In this document: in pieces, positions 31,213 to 45,165 of the stretch
How the letters are laid out: the number at the start of each line of letters is the position of its first letter
How positions within the stretch are numbered: position 1 is the stretch's first letter
The notes under the pieces: model-generated
Database searches by the model: none
What the model saw: the letters and a program-made list of their open reading frames with translations, nothing else
What the model was told of the DNA's origin: nothing
NCBI RefSeq assembly: GCF_002863585.1
Contig: NZ_PGUY01000009.1
Location: 1 to 63,233, forward strand
Source of the DNA: Peribacillus deserti
Lineage (GTDB): Bacteria > Bacillota > Bacilli > Bacillales > DSM-1321
Direction: 5' to 3'
DNA length: 63,233 bases
Program-made: the position numbers and the translations under genes

Positions 31213-31683
31213 ATGCCTCGTAAAGGCCCTGTATCTAAAAGAGACGTATTACCTGATCCGCTTTACAATTCTAAATTAGTTAGTCGTTTGATTAACAAAA
31301 TGATGGTTGACGGACAGAGAGGTAAGTCTCAAACAATACTTTACTCTGCATTCAATATCATTCAAGAACGTTCTGGTAAAGAGCCAATGGAAGTATTCGA
31401 AGCTGCTCTTAAAAACATTATGCCAGTATTAGAAGTTAAAGCTCGTCGTGTAGGTGGTGCAAACTACCAAGTACCAATTGAGGTGCGTCCAGACCGCCGT
31501 ACAACTTTAGGTCTTCGCTGGTTAGTGAACTACGCTCGTCTTCGTGGAGAAAAAACCATGGAAGAGCGTCTAGCTAACGAAATTCTTGATGCAGCTAACA
31601 GCACAGGTGCGTCTGTTAAGAAACGCGAAGATACACACAAAATGGCAGAAGCTAATAAAGCATTCGCTCATTATCGCTGGTAA
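31213..31683 (+). CDS. rpsG: 30S ribosomal protein S7
   Basis: Nucleates assembly of the 30S head by binding 16S helices 28, 29, 41 and 43. 156 residues, standard length. Conserved N-terminus [15 protein letters not shown] and C-terminus FAHYRW. SD AAGGAGG. In E. coli S7 represses this operon; no equivalent site is assigned here. Confidence 0.98.
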   Translation: MPRKGPVSKRDVLPDPLYNSKLVSRLINKMMVDGQRGKSQTILYSAFNIIQERSGKEPMEVFEAALKNIMPVLEVKARRVGGANYQVPIEVRPDRRTTLGLRWLVNYARLRGEKTMEERLANEILDAANSTGASVKKREDTHKMAEANKAFAHYRW

Positions 31684-31728
31684 GATTTGTACTAACATTA
31701 TATTCATAATAGGAAGGAGAAAGACCCA

Positions 31729-33807
31729 ATGGCAAGAGAGTTCTCCTTAGAAAACACTCGTAATATCGGTATCATGGCTCACATTGATGCCGGTAAAACA
31801 ACTACAACTGAGCGTGTCCTTTATTACACTGGTCGTATCCATAAGATTGGTGAAACTCATGAAGGTGCTTCTCAGATGGACTGGATGGAACAAGAGCAGG
31901 AGCGTGGAATCACAATCACTTCCGCTGCAACAACTGCTCAGTGGAAAGGCCACCGCGTAAATATCATCGATACTCCAGGACACGTAGACTTCACAGTTGA
32001 AGTTGAACGTTCCCTGCGCGTACTTGATGGTGCAGTTGCGGTTCTTGACGCTCAATCCGGTGTTGAGCCTCAAACTGAAACAGTTTGGCGCCAGGCAACA
32101 ACTTACGGAGTACCCCGTGTTGTATTCGTTAATAAAATGGATAAGATCGGTGCGGATTTCTTGTACTCTGTAAAAACAATTCATGACCGCTTGCAAGCTA
32201 ATGCACATCCAATTCAAATTCCAATTGGTGCAGAAGATGAATTTGAAGCGATCATCGATTTAGTAGAAATGAATGCTGTATTCTACGGCAATGACCTTGG
32301 TACTGATATCGAAGTTCGTGAAATTCCTGCAGAACATATGGATCTAGCTCTAGAATACCGTGAAAAACTAATTGAGGCTGTTGCTGAATTAGATGAAGAG
32401 TTAATGGAGAAATACCTTGGCGGAGAAGAGCTTACAAAAGAAGAGCTTAAAGCTGCTATCCGTAAAGGTACTGTTGATGTTGAATTCTATCCGGTTATCT
32501 GTGGATCTGCATTTAAAAACAAAGGTGTTCAATTGATGCTTGATGCAGTAATTGATTACCTGCCATCACCACTTGATGTACCAGCTATTAAAGGTACACT
32601 TCCTGATACTGATGAAGAGGTTATCCGTCACTCTGACGACAAAGAGCCGTTCTCTGCTCTTGCGTTTAAAGTTATGACAGACCCTTATGTTGGTAAATTA
32701 ACATTCTTCCGTGTATACTCTGGTACTTTGAACTCAGGTTCTTATGTACAGAACTCTACTAAAGGAAAGCGTGAGCGTGTAGGTCGTATCCTGCAGATGC
32801 ATGCTAACTCCCGTGAAGAGATTTCACAAGTATACGCTGGAGATATTGCGGCAGCTGTAGGTCTTAAAGATACTACTACTGGTGACACTCTTTGTGATGA
32901 GAAAAGCCTTGTAATCTTGGAATCAATGGTATTCCCAGAACCGGTTATCTCATTATCTATTGAGCCTAAGTCAAAAGCTGACCAAGATAAAATGACAACA
33001 GCACTTCAAAAACTACAAGAAGAAGATCCTACATTCCGTGCACACACTGATCAGGAAACTGGACAGATTATCATTGCCGGTATGGGTGAGCTTCACTTGG
33101 ATATCCTTGTTGACCGTATGCGTCGTGAGTTTAAAGTGGAAGCTAATGTTGGTGCTCCACAGGTTGCATATCGTGAAACTTTCCGTGAATCAGCTAGAGT
33201 AGAAGGTAAATTCGCTCGTCAGTCTGGTGGACGCGGACAATTCGGACATGTTTGGATCGAGTTCTCTCCAAATGAAGAAGGAAAAGGATTTGAATTTGAA
33301 AATGCTATCGTAGGTGGAGTTGTTCCACGTGAATACATCCCTGCTGTTCAAGCTGGTCTTGAAGACTCTCTTGATAGAGGTGTACTTGCTGGATTCCCGT
33401 TGGTTGACGTTAAAGCTAAACTTTTTGATGGTTCATACCATGATGTTGACTCCTCTGAAATGGCATTCAAAGTAGCTGCTTCACTAGCTCTTAAAAATGC
33501 CGCTTCAAAGTGTAAGCCTGTCATCCTTGAACCGGTTATGAAAGTTGAAGTTGTTATTCCTGATGAGTATCTTGGAGATATCATGGGTGATGTAACTTCT
33601 CGCCGTGGCCGTGTAGAAGGTATGGAAGCTCGCGGTAATGCACAAGTCGTTAAAGCGTTCGTTCCACTTTCTGAAATGTTTGGATATGCTACTTCCCTGC
33701 GTTCAAATACGCAAGGTCGTGGAACATTCTCCATGCACTTCGATCACTATGAAGAAGTTCCAAAATCGATCTCTGAAGAAATTATCAAAAAAAATAAAGG
33801 TGAATAA
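31729..33807 (+). CDS. fusA: Elongation factor G
   Basis: GTPase driving ribosomal translocation. 692 residues. G1 loop [13 protein letters not shown] (17-29), switch region [13 protein letters not shown]3 DTPGHVDF, G4 NKMDKIG. Domains II to V follow at the usual positions, ending [31 protein letters not shown]. 119 nt before tuf. Confidence 0.98.
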   Translation: MAREFSLENTRNIGIMAHIDAGKTTTTERVLYYTGRIHKIGETHEGASQMDWMEQEQERGITITSAATTAQWKGHRVNIIDTPGHVDFTVEVERSLRVLDGAVAVLDAQSGVEPQTETVWRQATTYGVPRVVFVNKMDKIGADFLYSVKTIHDRLQANAHPIQIPIGAEDEFEAIIDLVEMNAVFYGNDLGTDIEVREIPAEHMDLALEYREKLIEAVAELDEELMEKYLGGEELTKEELKAAIRKGTVDVEFYPVICGSAFKNKGVQLMLDAVIDYLPSPLDVPAIKGTLPDTDEEVIRHSDDKEPFSALAFKVMTDPYVGKLTFFRVYSGTLNSGSYVQNSTKGKRERVGRILQMHANSREEISQVYAGDIAAAVGLKDTTTGDTLCDEKSLVILESMVFPEPVISLSIEPKSKADQDKMTTALQKLQEEDPTFRAHTDQETGQIIIAGMGELHLDILVDRMRREFKVEANVGAPQVAYRETFRESARVEGKFARQSGGRGQFGHVWIEFSPNEEGKGFEFENAIVGGVVPREYIPAVQAGLEDSLDRGVLAGFPLVDVKAKLFDGSYHDVDSSEMAFKVAASLALKNAASKCKPVILEPVMKVEVVIPDEYLGDIMGDVTSRRGRVEGMEARGNAQVVKAFVPLSEMFGYATSLRSNTQGRGTFSMHFDHYEEVPKSISEEIIKKNKGE

Positions 33808-33925
33808 TTGATTTTCACCCTTCATTAAAGTATAACTACTTATGTAAGCTATGAAAGTGGACAATCCTACTTTCATAGCACTATACTTAATCCAATAAAA
33901 TATAATTTTAGGGAGGCAAATCCTA

Positions 33926-35113
33926 ATGGGAAAAGCTAAATTCGATCGTTCTAAGCCACACGTTAACATCGGTACAATCGGTCACGTTGACCATGGTAAA
34001 ACTACTTTAACAGCTGCTATCACTTCTGTACTTGCAAAAGTTGGTGGAGCTGAAGCTCGTGCATATGATCAAATCGACGGAGCTCCAGAAGAAAGAGAAC
34101 GTGGTATCACTATCTCTACTGCACACGTTGAGTATGAAACAGAAACTCGCCACTATGCACACGTTGACTGCCCAGGACACGCTGACTATGTTAAAAACAT
34201 GATCACTGGTGCTGCTCAAATGGACGGCGGAATCCTAGTTGTATCTGCTTCTGACGGCCCAATGCCACAAACTCGTGAGCACATCCTTCTTTCTCGTCAA
34301 GTAGGTGTACCTTACCTTGTTGTATTCATGAACAAGTGTGACATGGTTGACGACGAAGAACTTCTTGAATTAGTTGAAATGGAAATTCGTGATCTTCTTT
34401 CTGAATACGAATTCCCTGGCGATGATATTCCAGTAATCAAAGGTTCTGCTCTTAAAGCTCTTGAAGGTGAAGCAGAATGGGAAGAAAAAATCAACGAACT
34501 TATGGCTGCTGTTGATGAGTACATCCCAACTCCAACTCGTGACACTGAGAAGCCTTTCATGATGCCAGTTGAGGATGTTTTCTCAATCACTGGTCGTGGA
34601 ACTGTTGCTACAGGACGTGTTGAGCGTGGACAAGTTAAAGTCGGTGACACTGTTGAAATCATCGGTTTAGCTGAAGAGCCAAAATCAACTACTGTAACTG
34701 GTGTTGAAATGTTCCGTAAACTTCTTGACTATGCTGAAGCTGGTGACAACATCGGTGCCCTTCTTCGTGGTGTAGCTCGTGAAGATATCCAACGTGGTCA
34801 AGTATTAGCTAAGCCTGGTACAATTAACCCACACACAAAGTTCAAAGCTGAAGTTTATGTTCTATCTAAAGAAGAAGGTGGACGTCACACTCCATTCTTC
34901 ACTAACTACCGTCCACAGTTCTACTTCCGTACAACTGACGTAACTGGAATCTGCAACCTTCCTGAAGGTGTAGAAATGGTTATGCCTGGCGACAACATCG
35001 AAATGACTGTTGAACTTATCGCTTCTGTTGCTATCGAAGAAGGTACTAAATTCTCTATCCGTGAGGGTGGCCGTACTGTAGGCGCTGGCATCGTTGCTTC
35101 AATCCAAGAATAA
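33926..35113 (+). CDS. tuf: Elongation factor Tu
   Basis: Delivers aminoacyl-tRNA to the ribosome. 395 residues. G1 [10 protein letters not shown] (19-28), G3 DCPGHADY and G4 NKCD are intact, followed by beta-barrel domains 2 and 3. Codon use is among the most biased in the window. SD GGGAGG. Last gene of the str operon; a long stem terminator follows. Confidence 0.99.
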   Translation: MGKAKFDRSKPHVNIGTIGHVDHGKTTLTAAITSVLAKVGGAEARAYDQIDGAPEERERGITISTAHVEYETETRHYAHVDCPGHADYVKNMITGAAQMDGGILVVSASDGPMPQTREHILLSRQVGVPYLVVFMNKCDMVDDEELLELVEMEIRDLLSEYEFPGDDIPVIKGSALKALEGEAEWEEKINELMAAVDEYIPTPTRDTEKPFMMPVEDVFSITGRGTVATGRVERGQVKVGDTVEIIGLAEEPKSTTVTGVEMFRKLLDYAEAGDNIGALLRGVAREDIQRGQVLAKPGTINPHTKFKAEVYVLSKEEGGRHTPFFTNYRPQFYFRTTDVTGICNLPEGVEMVMPGDNIEMTVELIASVAIEEGTKFSIREGGRTVGAGIVASIQE

Positions 35114-35143
35114 TTTTAGTTAAATACGGAGGGGACGCCTTCC

Positions 35144-35184
35144 AACCAAAAAGCAGAGGGGACGCCCTCTGCTTTTTTGGTTTC
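35144..35184 (+). terminator. Terminator of the str operon
   Basis: Long stem: GCAGAGGG (35153-35160) / CCCTCTGC (35165-35172) extended by A5/T6 and AACC/GGTT arms, loop GACG. A and T tracts flank both sides, so it could act in either direction. Confidence 0.93.
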
Positions 35185-36207
35185 TATTTTTAGCTGATAC
35201 ACCCAGCTGCTATTTTAAAAAGGTCAGTAGACCTTTTTAGATTCCTGTAAATAAGAAATAGACTTTTTAGGATAACTTATAAATAAACAGGTTATGGTCA
35301 AAGGGGTAAACCCGTATCTAAGGAAAAGCATAAACCAAAGTGAATAAGCATAATTCCAATTTGCTGAGCATAAACGCTACGTAATAAGCATACGGCCTGA
35401 AAGATAAGCATAGCTTTTTCCAATATAAGCATAAAACTATTGAACATAAGCATAAACTCCGAAAACATAAGCATAAAACCATAAAACGTAAGCATAAAAG
35501 TTCAAAACATAAGCATAAGCCTGCCCAATGTTAGTCTGTTTTTTAAAATTAGTAAAAAAATAGTATAAATACAGCCATTTCTGCATTCGTTTATTCATCC
35601 CTGTTTGTTAAAAGCTAAAATACATACAAGTTTTAGACCAATAAGTTATGAAAAAGCACTTTAACTGCTGGTAACCGTAATTTTTTCAATCCACAAAGGT
35701 GAGGAGTCCGGAATTATGCATAGAATGATCGGCCGGCTACTCCAATACGATAAAGGATCAAGGGTCCTTTTGGTATATGAACTTTATCCTTCCTTACATT
35801 TGCAGAATCACTAATTAGTTGCCACCATCCAGATTTCTGCCTCAATAATCAACCTATCCAAAAAAACCTGCCGTCCCAACATTTATAAAATTGGGCAAAT
35901 TTATAGTACTTTGGAGAGAAAACAAAAACCACATTGTTTAAGATCCCAAGAAAAGTCAAATAAATTTCTTCAATATATATAGAAGGAACACAGCAGGGTC
36001 AGCTTCCACTGCAATTGATATATACCCAAACCTTCAAGTGAATTACACTAAAGCAAAATGGAAATATAAATTATCGTTAAATCCGTAATCAATCAAACCG
36101 CCCCAAACTTTTCCCTTCCATTCTCATTTCTGAGAATATACATCTATTCTAATTTACCCTTCAGACAACTTTTTTCTAAAAACATGTATAAAATTACTCA
36201 CACTATC
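35185..36207. other. Gene-free interval between tuf and rpsJ
   Basis: About 1 kb with no credible gene. B. subtilis has ybaC at this place; no remnant could be recognised. The phased array fills 35318-35525. From 35530 to 36200 the DNA is AT-rich and featureless, except a weak inverted repeat AAAGGAT/GTCCTTT (35752-35772). Confidence 0.7.
35318..35525 (-). repeat. Phased ATGCTTA repeat array, right copy (10 units)
   Basis: On the plus strand GCAT (minus-strand ATGC) starts at 35328, 35348, 35368, 35388, 35408, 35429, 35450, 35471, 35492 and 35513. Read along the minus strand this is five steps of exactly 21 nt and then four of exactly 20 nt, the same order as in the left array at 402-620. 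The first four minus-strand units again read ATGCTTAxGTT and end in TTT, while other spacer bases differ from the left array. A 65-codon minus-strand frame here has a seven-residue period only because 21 is a multiple of three. Confidence 0.92.
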
Positions 36208-36236
36208 TTGTAAAAGCCCAAGGACCTATGTATAAT
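36208..36236 (+). promoter_or_regulatory. Upstream SigA promoter of the S10 operon (P1)
   Basis: TTGTAA (36208-36213), 17-bp spacer, TATAAT (36231-36236) in the context ATGTATAATAGA. Confidence 0.78.
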
Positions 36237-36278
36237 AGAAAAAGTGTGCAACCCATGGAAAAAGTTTTTATAAAAGTA

Positions 36279-36307
36279 TTGCTTATTCACTGGGTTATAT
36301 GTATAAT
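36279..36307 (+). promoter_or_regulatory. Downstream SigA promoter of the S10 operon (P2)
   Basis: TTGCTT (36279-36284), 17-bp spacer, TATAAT (36302-36307), again inside ATGTATAATAGA. It lies 71 bp after P1. Confidence 0.82.
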
Positions 36308-36313
36308 AGACAA

Positions 36314-36750
<437 letters not shown>

Positions 36751-36786
36751 TAATAAAAAAAGATAAATTCACAGGAGGTGTGACTA

Positions 36787-37416
36787 ATGACCAAAGGAAT
36801 CTTAGGTAGAAAAATCGGTATGACGCAAGTATTTGCTGAAAACGGTGAGCTTATCCCTGTAACTGTTGTTGAAGCAGCTCCAAACGTAGTGCTTCAAGTA
36901 AAATCAGTTGAGGCTGATGGCTACGAAGCTGTTCAAGTAGGTTTTGAAGATAAGCGTGAAAAGCTTTCTAACAAACCCGAAAAAGGACACACTGAAAAAG
37001 CGAAAACTGCTCCTAAGCGCTTCATTCGTGAATTCCGCGAAGTTAACCTCGGTGACTATGAGGTTGGTCAGGAAGTCCAAGTTAATATTTTCGCAGAAGG
37101 CGATCTAGTAGATGTAACAGGAATTTCAAAAGGTAAAGGTTTCCAAGGTGCTATTAAACGCCACGGACAATCTAGAGGACCTATGGCACACGGATCTCGT
37201 TACCACCGTCGCCCTGGTTCAATGGGTCCTGTTGCTCCAAACCGTGTATTCAAAGGTAAATTACTACCAGGACGCATGGGCGGAGAGCAAATCACTGTTC
37301 AAAACCTTCAAATCGTAAGAGTTGATGCTGATCGCAACTTACTATTAATTAAAGGTAATGTACCTGGAGCAAGAAAAGCTCTATTAAAAATTAAAAGTGC
37401 GGTAAAAGCAAAGTAA
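36787..37416 (+). CDS. rplC: 50S ribosomal protein L3
   Basis: Early-assembly 23S-binding protein whose extended loop reaches the peptidyl transferase centre. 209 residues. The N-terminal [14 protein letters not shown] and the loop with [12 protein letters not shown] (about 138-149) are present. SD AGGAGGTG. 36 nt after rpsJ. Confidence 0.98.
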   Translation: MTKGILGRKIGMTQVFAENGELIPVTVVEAAPNVVLQVKSVEADGYEAVQVGFEDKREKLSNKPEKGHTEKAKTAPKRFIREFREVNLGDYEVGQEVQVNIFAEGDLVDVTGISKGKGFQGAIKRHGQSRGPMAHGSRYHRRPGSMGPVAPNRVFKGKLLPGRMGGEQITVQNLQIVRVDADRNLLLIKGNVPGARKALLKIKSAVKAK

Positions 37417-37442
37417 TTTTTTAGGAAAGGAGGAGCATTGGA

Positions 37443-38066
37443 ATGCCAAAAGTAACACTTTACAAACAAGATGGATCACAAGCTGGAGATATCGAGCTTA
37501 ATGAATCTGTATTTGGTATTGAGCCTAACAACGCTGTTTTATTTGAAGCGATTGTTATGCAAAGAGCTTCCTTACGTCAAGGAACTCATAAAGTAAAAGG
37601 CCGTTCTGAAGTAGCAGGCGGTGGACGCAAGCCATGGAAACAAAAAGGAACTGGACGTGCTCGTCAAGGTTCTATCCGTTCTCCACAATGGCGCGGCGGT
37701 GGTATCGTTTTTGGTCCAACACCAAGATCATACAGCTATAAAATGCCTAAGAAAATGCGTCGTTTAGCTATTAAATCTGCTCTTTCTGCTAAAGTGCAAG
37801 AAGAGAACATTTTAGTGCTTGAAAACCTAGCGTTTGATGCACCAAAAACAAAAGAATTCACAGCGGTCCTTGAAGGTCTTTCTGTTGATACGAAAGCACT
37901 TATTGTTACAGACAGCCTGAACGAAAACGTAGCACTTTCTGCTCGTAACATTCCTGGTGTAACAGTTGTAGAAGCTGACGGCCTAAACGTATTAGACGTT
38001 GTAGGACACAACAAACTGATCCTTACTAAAGCTGCTGTTGAAAAAGTAGAGGAGGTGCTTGCATAA
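37443..38066 (+). CDS. rplD: 50S ribosomal protein L4
   Basis: Lines the exit tunnel with an extended loop, the site of some macrolide-resistance changes. 207 residues. Loop region [19 protein letters not shown] (about 60-78) is wild-type in pattern. SD AAGGAGG. Its TAA shares one base with the rplW ATG (38066), so coupling is likely. Confidence 0.98.
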   Translation: MPKVTLYKQDGSQAGDIELNESVFGIEPNNAVLFEAIVMQRASLRQGTHKVKGRSEVAGGGRKPWKQKGTGRARQGSIRSPQWRGGGIVFGPTPRSYSYKMPKKMRRLAIKSALSAKVQEENILVLENLAFDAPKTKEFTAVLEGLSVDTKALIVTDSLNENVALSARNIPGVTVVEADGLNVLDVVGHNKLILTKAAVEKVEEVLA

Positions 38067-38350
38067 TGGATGCTCGTGATATCATTAAGCGCCCCGTAAT
38101 CACTGAAGCTTCATCAGACTTGATGGCTGAAAAAAAATACACTTTTGAAGTGGATGTTAGAGCTAACAAAACTCAAGTTAAAGATGCTGTTCAAGAAATC
38201 TTTGACGTAAAAGTTGAGAAAGTAAACATCATGAACTACAAAGGTAAATTCAAGCGTATGGGCCGTTATGCCGGCTATACAAACAAACGCCGTAAAGCAA
38301 TCGTTAAATTGACTGCTGACAGCAAAGAAATCGAATTTTTCGAAGCTTAA
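38066..38350 (+). CDS. rplW: 50S ribosomal protein L23
   Basis: Exit-tunnel rim protein that docks trigger factor and SRP. 94 residues, usual length. Starts with the typical [12 protein letters not shown]; the C-terminus carries [18 protein letters not shown]. The SD is inside the rplD end (GGAGGTG) and the one-base overlap suggests translational coupling. Confidence 0.98.
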   Translation: MDARDIIKRPVITEASSDLMAEKKYTFEVDVRANKTQVKDAVQEIFDVKVEKVNIMNYKGKFKRMGRYAGYTNKRRKAIVKLTADSKEIEFFEA

Positions 38351-38357
38351 TATATAA

Positions 38358-39206
<849 letters not shown>

Positions 39207-39263
39207 CGGGATTGATCTACGGTTCATGCGGACCGTAGTGCAATCGCGAAGGGAGGCACACAT

Positions 39264-39542
39264 ATGGGTCGCAGTTTGAAAAAAGGACCTTTTGTTGATG
39301 ATCATTTAATTAACAAGGTTGAAAAAATGAATGACGCTGAGAAAAAACAAGTAATTAAAACTTGGTCTCGCCGTTCAACAATCTTCCCGCAATTCATTGG
39401 GCACACAATCGCGGTTTACGATGGTCGTAAACACGTACCGGTCTATGTAACTGAAGACATGGTTGGCCACAAACTTGGTGAATTCGCACCAACTCGTAGC
39501 TATAAAGGCCATGGCAATGATGATAAGAAAACAAGACGTTAA
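39264..39542 (+). CDS. rpsS: 30S ribosomal protein S19
   Basis: 30S head protein contacting 23S bridge elements. 92 residues. Starts [14 protein letters not shown] and includes the RNA-binding [16 protein letters not shown] (about 68-83). SD GGGAGG; stop codon followed at once by the rplV SD. Confidence 0.98.
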   Translation: MGRSLKKGPFVDDHLINKVEKMNDAEKKQVIKTWSRRSTIFPQFIGHTIAVYDGRKHVPVYVTEDMVGHKLGEFAPTRSYKGHGNDDKKTRR

Positions 39543-39559
39543 TGAGAGGAGGGCATCTC

Positions 39560-39901
39560 ATGCAAGCTAAAGCTGTTGCTAATACAGTCCGTATTGCACC
39601 TCGTAAAGTTCGTTTAGTAATCGACTTAATCAGAGGCAAGCAAATCGGTGAAGCGGTAGCGATTCTTCGCCACACTCCAAAAGCCGCTTCTCCAGTCGTA
39701 GAAAAAGTTCTTAAATCTGCTGTAGCAAATGCAGAACACAACTACGAAATGGACATTAATAACCTGGTTGTTTCACAAGCTTATGTGAATGAAGGACCAA
39801 CATTGAAACGTTTCCGTCCTCGCGCTATGGGTCGTGCGAGTGCAATCAACAAACGTACTAGTCATATAACTATCGTTCTATCAGAAAAGAAGGAGGGATA
39901 A
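39560..39901 (+). CDS. rplV: 50S ribosomal protein L22
   Basis: Exit-tunnel protein whose beta hairpin forms the constriction with L4. 113 residues from the ATG at 39560, matching the family length, with SD AGGAGGG. An in-frame ATG at 39542 overlaps the rpsS stop and lies before the SD. The hairpin loop sequence [17 protein letters not shown] (about 84-100) is standard. Confidence 0.97.
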   Translation: MQAKAVANTVRIAPRKVRLVIDLIRGKQIGEAVAILRHTPKAASPVVEKVLKSAVANAEHNYEMDINNLVVSQAYVNEGPTLKRFRPRAMGRASAINKRTSHITIVLSEKKEG

Positions 39902-39904
39902 ACT

Positions 39905-41188
<1,284 letters not shown>

Positions 41189-41209
41189 TCATGAGAGGAG
41201 GTTTATGGA

Positions 41210-41473
41210 ATGAGTGAACGCAATCAGCGTAAAGTCTATACTGGTCGTGTAGTATCAGATAAAATGGACAAAACAGTCACTGTTCTTGTAGAAACCTATA
41301 AAAAACATTCTCTATACGGCAAGCGCGTGAAGTACTCCAAGAAGTTTAAAGCTCATGATGAGCAAAACGAAGCAAAAGCTGGCGATATCGTAAGAATTAT
41401 GGAAACTCGTCCACTTTCTGCTACTAAACGCTTCCGTCTTGTAGAAGTTGTAGAAAAAGCTGTTATTATATAA
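41210..41473 (+). CDS. rpsQ: 30S ribosomal protein S17
   Basis: 16S 5'-domain binding OB-fold protein. 87 residues. Contains [18 protein letters not shown] and the [15 protein letters not shown] (about 64-78) C-terminal pattern. SD GAGAGGAGG. 22 nt after rpmC, last gene of the S10-type block before rplN. Confidence 0.98.
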   Translation: MSERNQRKVYTGRVVSDKMDKTVTVLVETYKKHSLYGKRVKYSKKFKAHDEQNEAKAGDIVRIMETRPLSATKRFRLVEVVEKAVII

Positions 41474-41494
41474 TATATGTTCGGATTATGTTAA

Positions 41495-41884
<390 letters not shown>

Positions 41885-41924
41885 TGATAAATCGTAAAAT
41901 GCCTTTCAAGGAGGTGCGAATCTC

Positions 41925-42236
41925 ATGCATGTAAAAAAAGGTGATAAAGTCGTAGTCATCTCTGGCAAAGACAAAGGAAAACAAGGCGTGGTCCTTGAAG
42001 CTTTCCCTAAGAAAGACCGTGTGCTTGTTGAAGGTGTAAACATTGTTAAAAAACACGCTAAACCTTCACAAGTCAACCCACAGGGCGGCATTCTAAACCA
42101 AGAGGCTGCTATTCACGTATCAAATGTCATGCTTCTTGATCCTAAAACAGGAACTCCTACTCGCGTAGGTACAAAAGAAGTTGATGGCAAAAAAGTACGT
42201 GTTGCTAAAAAATCTGGCGAAACTATAGATAAATAA
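41925..42236 (+). CDS. rplX: 50S ribosomal protein L24
   Basis: Assembly-initiator protein with a KOW motif. 103 residues. N-terminal [18 protein letters not shown] (4-21) is the KOW/SH3 core. SD AGGAGGTG. Followed by rplE after 26 nt. Confidence 0.98.
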   Translation: MHVKKGDKVVVISGKDKGKQGVVLEAFPKKDRVLVEGVNIVKKHAKPSQVNPQGGILNQEAAIHVSNVMLLDPKTGTPTRVGTKEVDGKKVRVAKKSGETIDK

Positions 42237-42262
42237 GTTTAAGAAGAAGGGAGGTACAATAA

Positions 42263-42802
42263 ATGAACCGCCTAAAGGAAAAATTCCAACAAGAAATTAC
42301 TCCTGCTCTGATGAGCAAGTTTAACTATAAATCTGTTATGGAAACTCCAAAAATTGATAAAATCGTAATTAACATGGGTGTCGGCGATGCAGTATCAAAC
42401 GCTAAAGCTTTAGACACTGCTGTTGAAGAGCTAGCTATTATCACTGGTCAAAAGCCATTGGTTACTAAAGCTAAAAAATCCATCGCAGGCTTCCGTCTTC
42501 GTGAAGGTATGCCAATCGGTGCGAAAGTAACTCTTCGCGGTGAGCGTATGTACGAATTCCTAGACAAATTAATTTCTGTTTCTTTACCTCGTGTACGTGA
42601 CTTCCGTGGTGTATCTAAGAAAGCATTCGACGGTCGCGGTAACTACACTCTTGGTGTTAAAGAACAATTAATCTTCCCTGAAATTGACTATGATAAAGTG
42701 AGCAAGGTTCGTGGTATGGATATCGTTATCGTAACGACTGCCAACACTGACGAAGAAGCTCGTGAACTACTTACTCAATTCGGAATGCCATTCCAAAAGT
42801 AA
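42263..42802 (+). CDS. rplE: 50S ribosomal protein L5
   Basis: 5S rRNA-binding central-protuberance protein. 179 residues. Contains the signature [12 protein letters not shown] (about 37-48) and [20 protein letters not shown] (positions about 71-90). SD GGGAGG. Works with L18 (rplR, 44050) on 5S rRNA. Confidence 0.98.
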   Translation: MNRLKEKFQQEITPALMSKFNYKSVMETPKIDKIVINMGVGDAVSNAKALDTAVEELAIITGQKPLVTKAKKSIAGFRLREGMPIGAKVTLRGERMYEFLDKLISVSLPRVRDFRGVSKKAFDGRGNYTLGVKEQLIFPEIDYDKVSKVRGMDIVIVTTANTDEEARELLTQFGMPFQK

Positions 42803-42831
42803 GATAATCGCTAAATAAGGGAGGCGAAAAC

Positions 42832-43017
42832 GTGGCTAAAAAATCAATGATCTTGAAGCAAAAAGCAGGCGCTAAATTCAAGGTTCAAGAGTACACTCGC
42901 TGCGAACGCTGCGGGCGTCCACACTCTGTATACCGTAAATTTAAACTGTGCCGTATTTGTTTCCGTGAACTTGCTTATAAAGGACAAATTCCTGGCGTTA
43001 AAAAAGCTAGCTGGTAA
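42832..43017 (+). CDS. rpsZ: 30S ribosomal protein S14 type Z
   Basis: Zinc-containing short form of S14, 61 residues. Four cysteines in CERCGR and CRICFRE (about 24-27 and 40-43) form the zinc site. GTG start at 42832 with SD GGGAGG. The long zinc-free paralogue is not in this window. Confidence 0.98.
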   Translation: MAKKSMILKQKAGAKFKVQEYTRCERCGRPHSVYRKFKLCRICFRELAYKGQIPGVKKASW

Positions 43018-43048
43018 TACCTGATATTGGGAAGGAGGTAAATAAACA

Positions 43049-43447
43049 ATGGTCATGACAGATCCAATTGCAGATTTGCTTACTCGCATCCGTAATGCGA
43101 ATATGGTTCGTCACGAGAAATTAGAAGTTCCAGCTTCTAAGATTAAAAGAGAAATCGCTGAAATCTTAAAGCGTGAAGGCTTCGTACGTGACGTTGAATT
43201 TATTGAAGACAACAAACAAGGTATCATCCGTATCTTCTTGAAATACGGTGCTAACAATGAGCGTGTAATTACTGGATTAAAACGTATCAGCAAGCCTGGT
43301 CTACGTGTATATGCAAAATCAACTGATGTACCACGCGTACTTAACGGTTTAGGTATTGCTCTAGTTTCTACATCTCAAGGCGTTATAACTGACAAAGATG
43401 CTCGCGCTAAGCAAATTGGCGGAGAAGTTCTAGCATACGTTTGGTAA
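43049..43447 (+). CDS. rpsH: 30S ribosomal protein S8
   Basis: Central-domain assembly protein. 132 residues. Starts [17 protein letters not shown] and ends with the conserved GGEVLAYVW. In E. coli S8 represses the spc operon at L5. The ATG at 43049 has SD AGGAGG; a second ATG two codons later is less well spaced. Confidence 0.98.
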   Translation: MVMTDPIADLLTRIRNANMVRHEKLEVPASKIKREIAEILKREGFVRDVEFIEDNKQGIIRIFLKYGANNERVITGLKRISKPGLRVYAKSTDVPRVLNGLGIALVSTSQGVITDKDARAKQIGGEVLAYVW

Positions 43448-43477
43448 TAAATCTTTACACGAATGGAGGTGCACTAA

Positions 43478-44017
43478 ATGTCCCGCATAGGTAAAAAAAT
43501 AATTGAAATTCCTGCTGGCGTAACTGTTACAGTTGCTGATAACAACACTGTAACTGTTAAAGGCCCAAAAGGTGAATTAACTCGTGCTTTTAGTCCAGAG
43601 TTAACAATTAATATAGAAGAAAATGTTCTTACTGTATCCCGACCTTCAGAAGAGAAGACGATCCGCGCTCTGCACGGAACAACTCGCGCGCTTATCTCTA
43701 ACATGGTTGAGGGTGTATCTAAAGGATATCAAAAAAACCTTGAACTTATTGGGGTAGGTTACCGTGCTCAGAAACAAGGCAATAAGCTTGTACTGAACGT
43801 TGGTTACTCTCACCCAGTTGAATTCGAACCTGAACAAGGCATCGAAATCGAAGTTCCTGCTAACACAAAGATCTCCGTCAAAGGAATCAGCAAAGAGCGT
43901 GTAGGCGCTTTGGCAGCTAACATCCGTGATGTACGTCCACCAGAGCCTTACAAAGGTAAAGGTATCCGTTATGAAGGTGAAGTTGTTCGCCGTAAAGAAG
44001 GTAAAACTGGTAAGTAA
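43478..44017 (+). CDS. rplF: 50S ribosomal protein L6
   Basis: Near the sarcin-ricin loop and the factor-binding site. 179 residues with the duplicated L6 fold. C-terminal signature [13 protein letters not shown] (about 152-164). SD GGAGGTG. 30 nt after rpsH. Confidence 0.98.
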   Translation: MSRIGKKIIEIPAGVTVTVADNNTVTVKGPKGELTRAFSPELTINIEENVLTVSRPSEEKTIRALHGTTRALISNMVEGVSKGYQKNLELIGVGYRAQKQGNKLVLNVGYSHPVEFEPEQGIEIEVPANTKISVKGISKERVGALAANIRDVRPPEPYKGKGIRYEGEVVRRKEGKTGK

Positions 44018-44049
44018 TGCGTCATAAGTAAACGAAAGGAGTGACCTAA

Positions 44050-44412
44050 ATGATCACAAAGCTTGATAAAAACGCAACCCGTAGAAAAAGACATGCGCGT
44101 GTACGTGCTAAGCTTTCCGGTACTGAAGCTCGTCCTCGTCTAAATGTGTATCGTTCTAACAAGCACATTTATGCACAATTAGTTGACGATCTAACAGGCG
44201 TAACTCTTGCAAGTGCTTCTACTTTAGATAAAGACTTAGGCCTTGAATCAACAAGCAACCTTGAAGCAGCTCAAAAAGTTGGCGAATTAGTTGCTAAACG
44301 TGCTGTAGAAAAAGGTGTTAAAGCTGTGGTATTTGACCGCGGGGGTTACCTTTTCCATGGTCGTGTAAAAGCATTAGCTGATGCTGCTCGTGAAAACGGC
44401 TTAGAATTTTAA
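44050..44412 (+). CDS. rplR: 50S ribosomal protein L18
   Basis: 5S rRNA-binding protein. 120 residues. The basic N-terminus ([15 protein letters not shown]) binds 5S r[17 protein letters not shown] and [19 protein letters not shown] follow. SD AAAGGAGTG. Confidence 0.98.
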   Translation: MITKLDKNATRRKRHARVRAKLSGTEARPRLNVYRSNKHIYAQLVDDLTGVTLASASTLDKDLGLESTSNLEAAQKVGELVAKRAVEKGVKAVVFDRGGYLFHGRVKALADAARENGLEF

Positions 44413-44435
44413 TCAAAAAAGGAGGGACATATCAG

Positions 44436-44936
44436 ATGCGTCGCATTGATCCAAATAAACTTGAACTTGAAGAACGCGTTGTTACGGTTAACCGCGTAGC
44501 GAAGGTTGTAAAAGGTGGACGTCGTTTCCGCTTCACTGCATTAGTAGTGGTTGGTGACAAAAACGGACATGTTGGATTTGGAACTGGTAAAGCTCAAGAA
44601 GTACCAGATGCTATCCGTAAAGCAATCGAAGATGCTAAGAAAAACCTAATTACTGTACCTATGGTTGGTACTACTGTACCACACCAAGTTAACGGTCATT
44701 TCGGTGCTGGCCACATTCTATTAAAACCAGCTTCTGCTGGTACTGGAGTTATCGCTGGCGGACCAGTTCGTGCTGTACTTGAACTTGCTGGTGTTAGTGA
44801 TATTCTTTCTAAATCCCTAGGATCTAACACACCAATTAACATGGTGCGTGCAACTATGGATGGTTTGAAGCAATTAAAACGTGCTGAAGACGTAGCGAAA
44901 TTACGTGGCAAATCAGTAGAAGAACTGTTAGGATAA
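44436..44936 (+). CDS. rpsE: 30S ribosomal protein S5
   Basis: Fidelity protein at the mRNA entry. 166 residues. N-terminal double-stranded RNA-binding fold with [18 protein letters not shown] (about 24-41; the spectinomycin loop is standard), then the C-terminal S5 domain. SD GGAGGG. 13 nt before rpmD. Confidence 0.98.
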   Translation: MRRIDPNKLELEERVVTVNRVAKVVKGGRRFRFTALVVVGDKNGHVGFGTGKAQEVPDAIRKAIEDAKKNLITVPMVGTTVPHQVNGHFGAGHILLKPASAGTGVIAGGPVRAVLELAGVSDILSKSLGSNTPINMVRATMDGLKQLKRAEDVAKLRGKSVEELLG

Positions 44937-44949
44937 GGAGGGAATTCGA

Positions 44950-45132
44950 ATGGCAAATAAATTAGCAATTACCCTCACTCGCAGCTTAATTGGTCGCCCT
45001 GAAGATCAACGCGTAACAGTTAATACGCTTGGGTTACGCAAAATGCATCAAACTGTTGTTCATGATGATAACCCTGCGATTCGCGGTATGATTAACAAAG
45101 TTGCTCATCTTGTTACTGTAAAAGAACAATAA
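44950..45132 (+). CDS. rpmD: 50S ribosomal protein L30
   Basis: Small 60-residue protein. [20 protein letters not shown] (about 7-26) and the C-terminal [12 protein letters not shown] are family features. SD AAGGAGGG overlaps the rpsE end. Standard order rpsE-rpmD-rplO. Confidence 0.98.
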   Translation: MANKLAITLTRSLIGRPEDQRVTVNTLGLRKMHQTVVHDDNPAIRGMINKVAHLVTVKEQ

Positions 45133-45165
45133 AATATATTTCTCATATAACAAGGAGGTGCCAAC

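Noticed and set aside
31747-32217. 156-codon ORF antisense to fusA
   Set aside because: Shadow of a highly expressed gene; no SD or homology.
35298-35495. 65-codon minus-strand ORF with seven-residue periodicity
   Set aside because: The periodicity comes from the 21-nt DNA array; frame is lost where units become 20 nt, and there is no SD.
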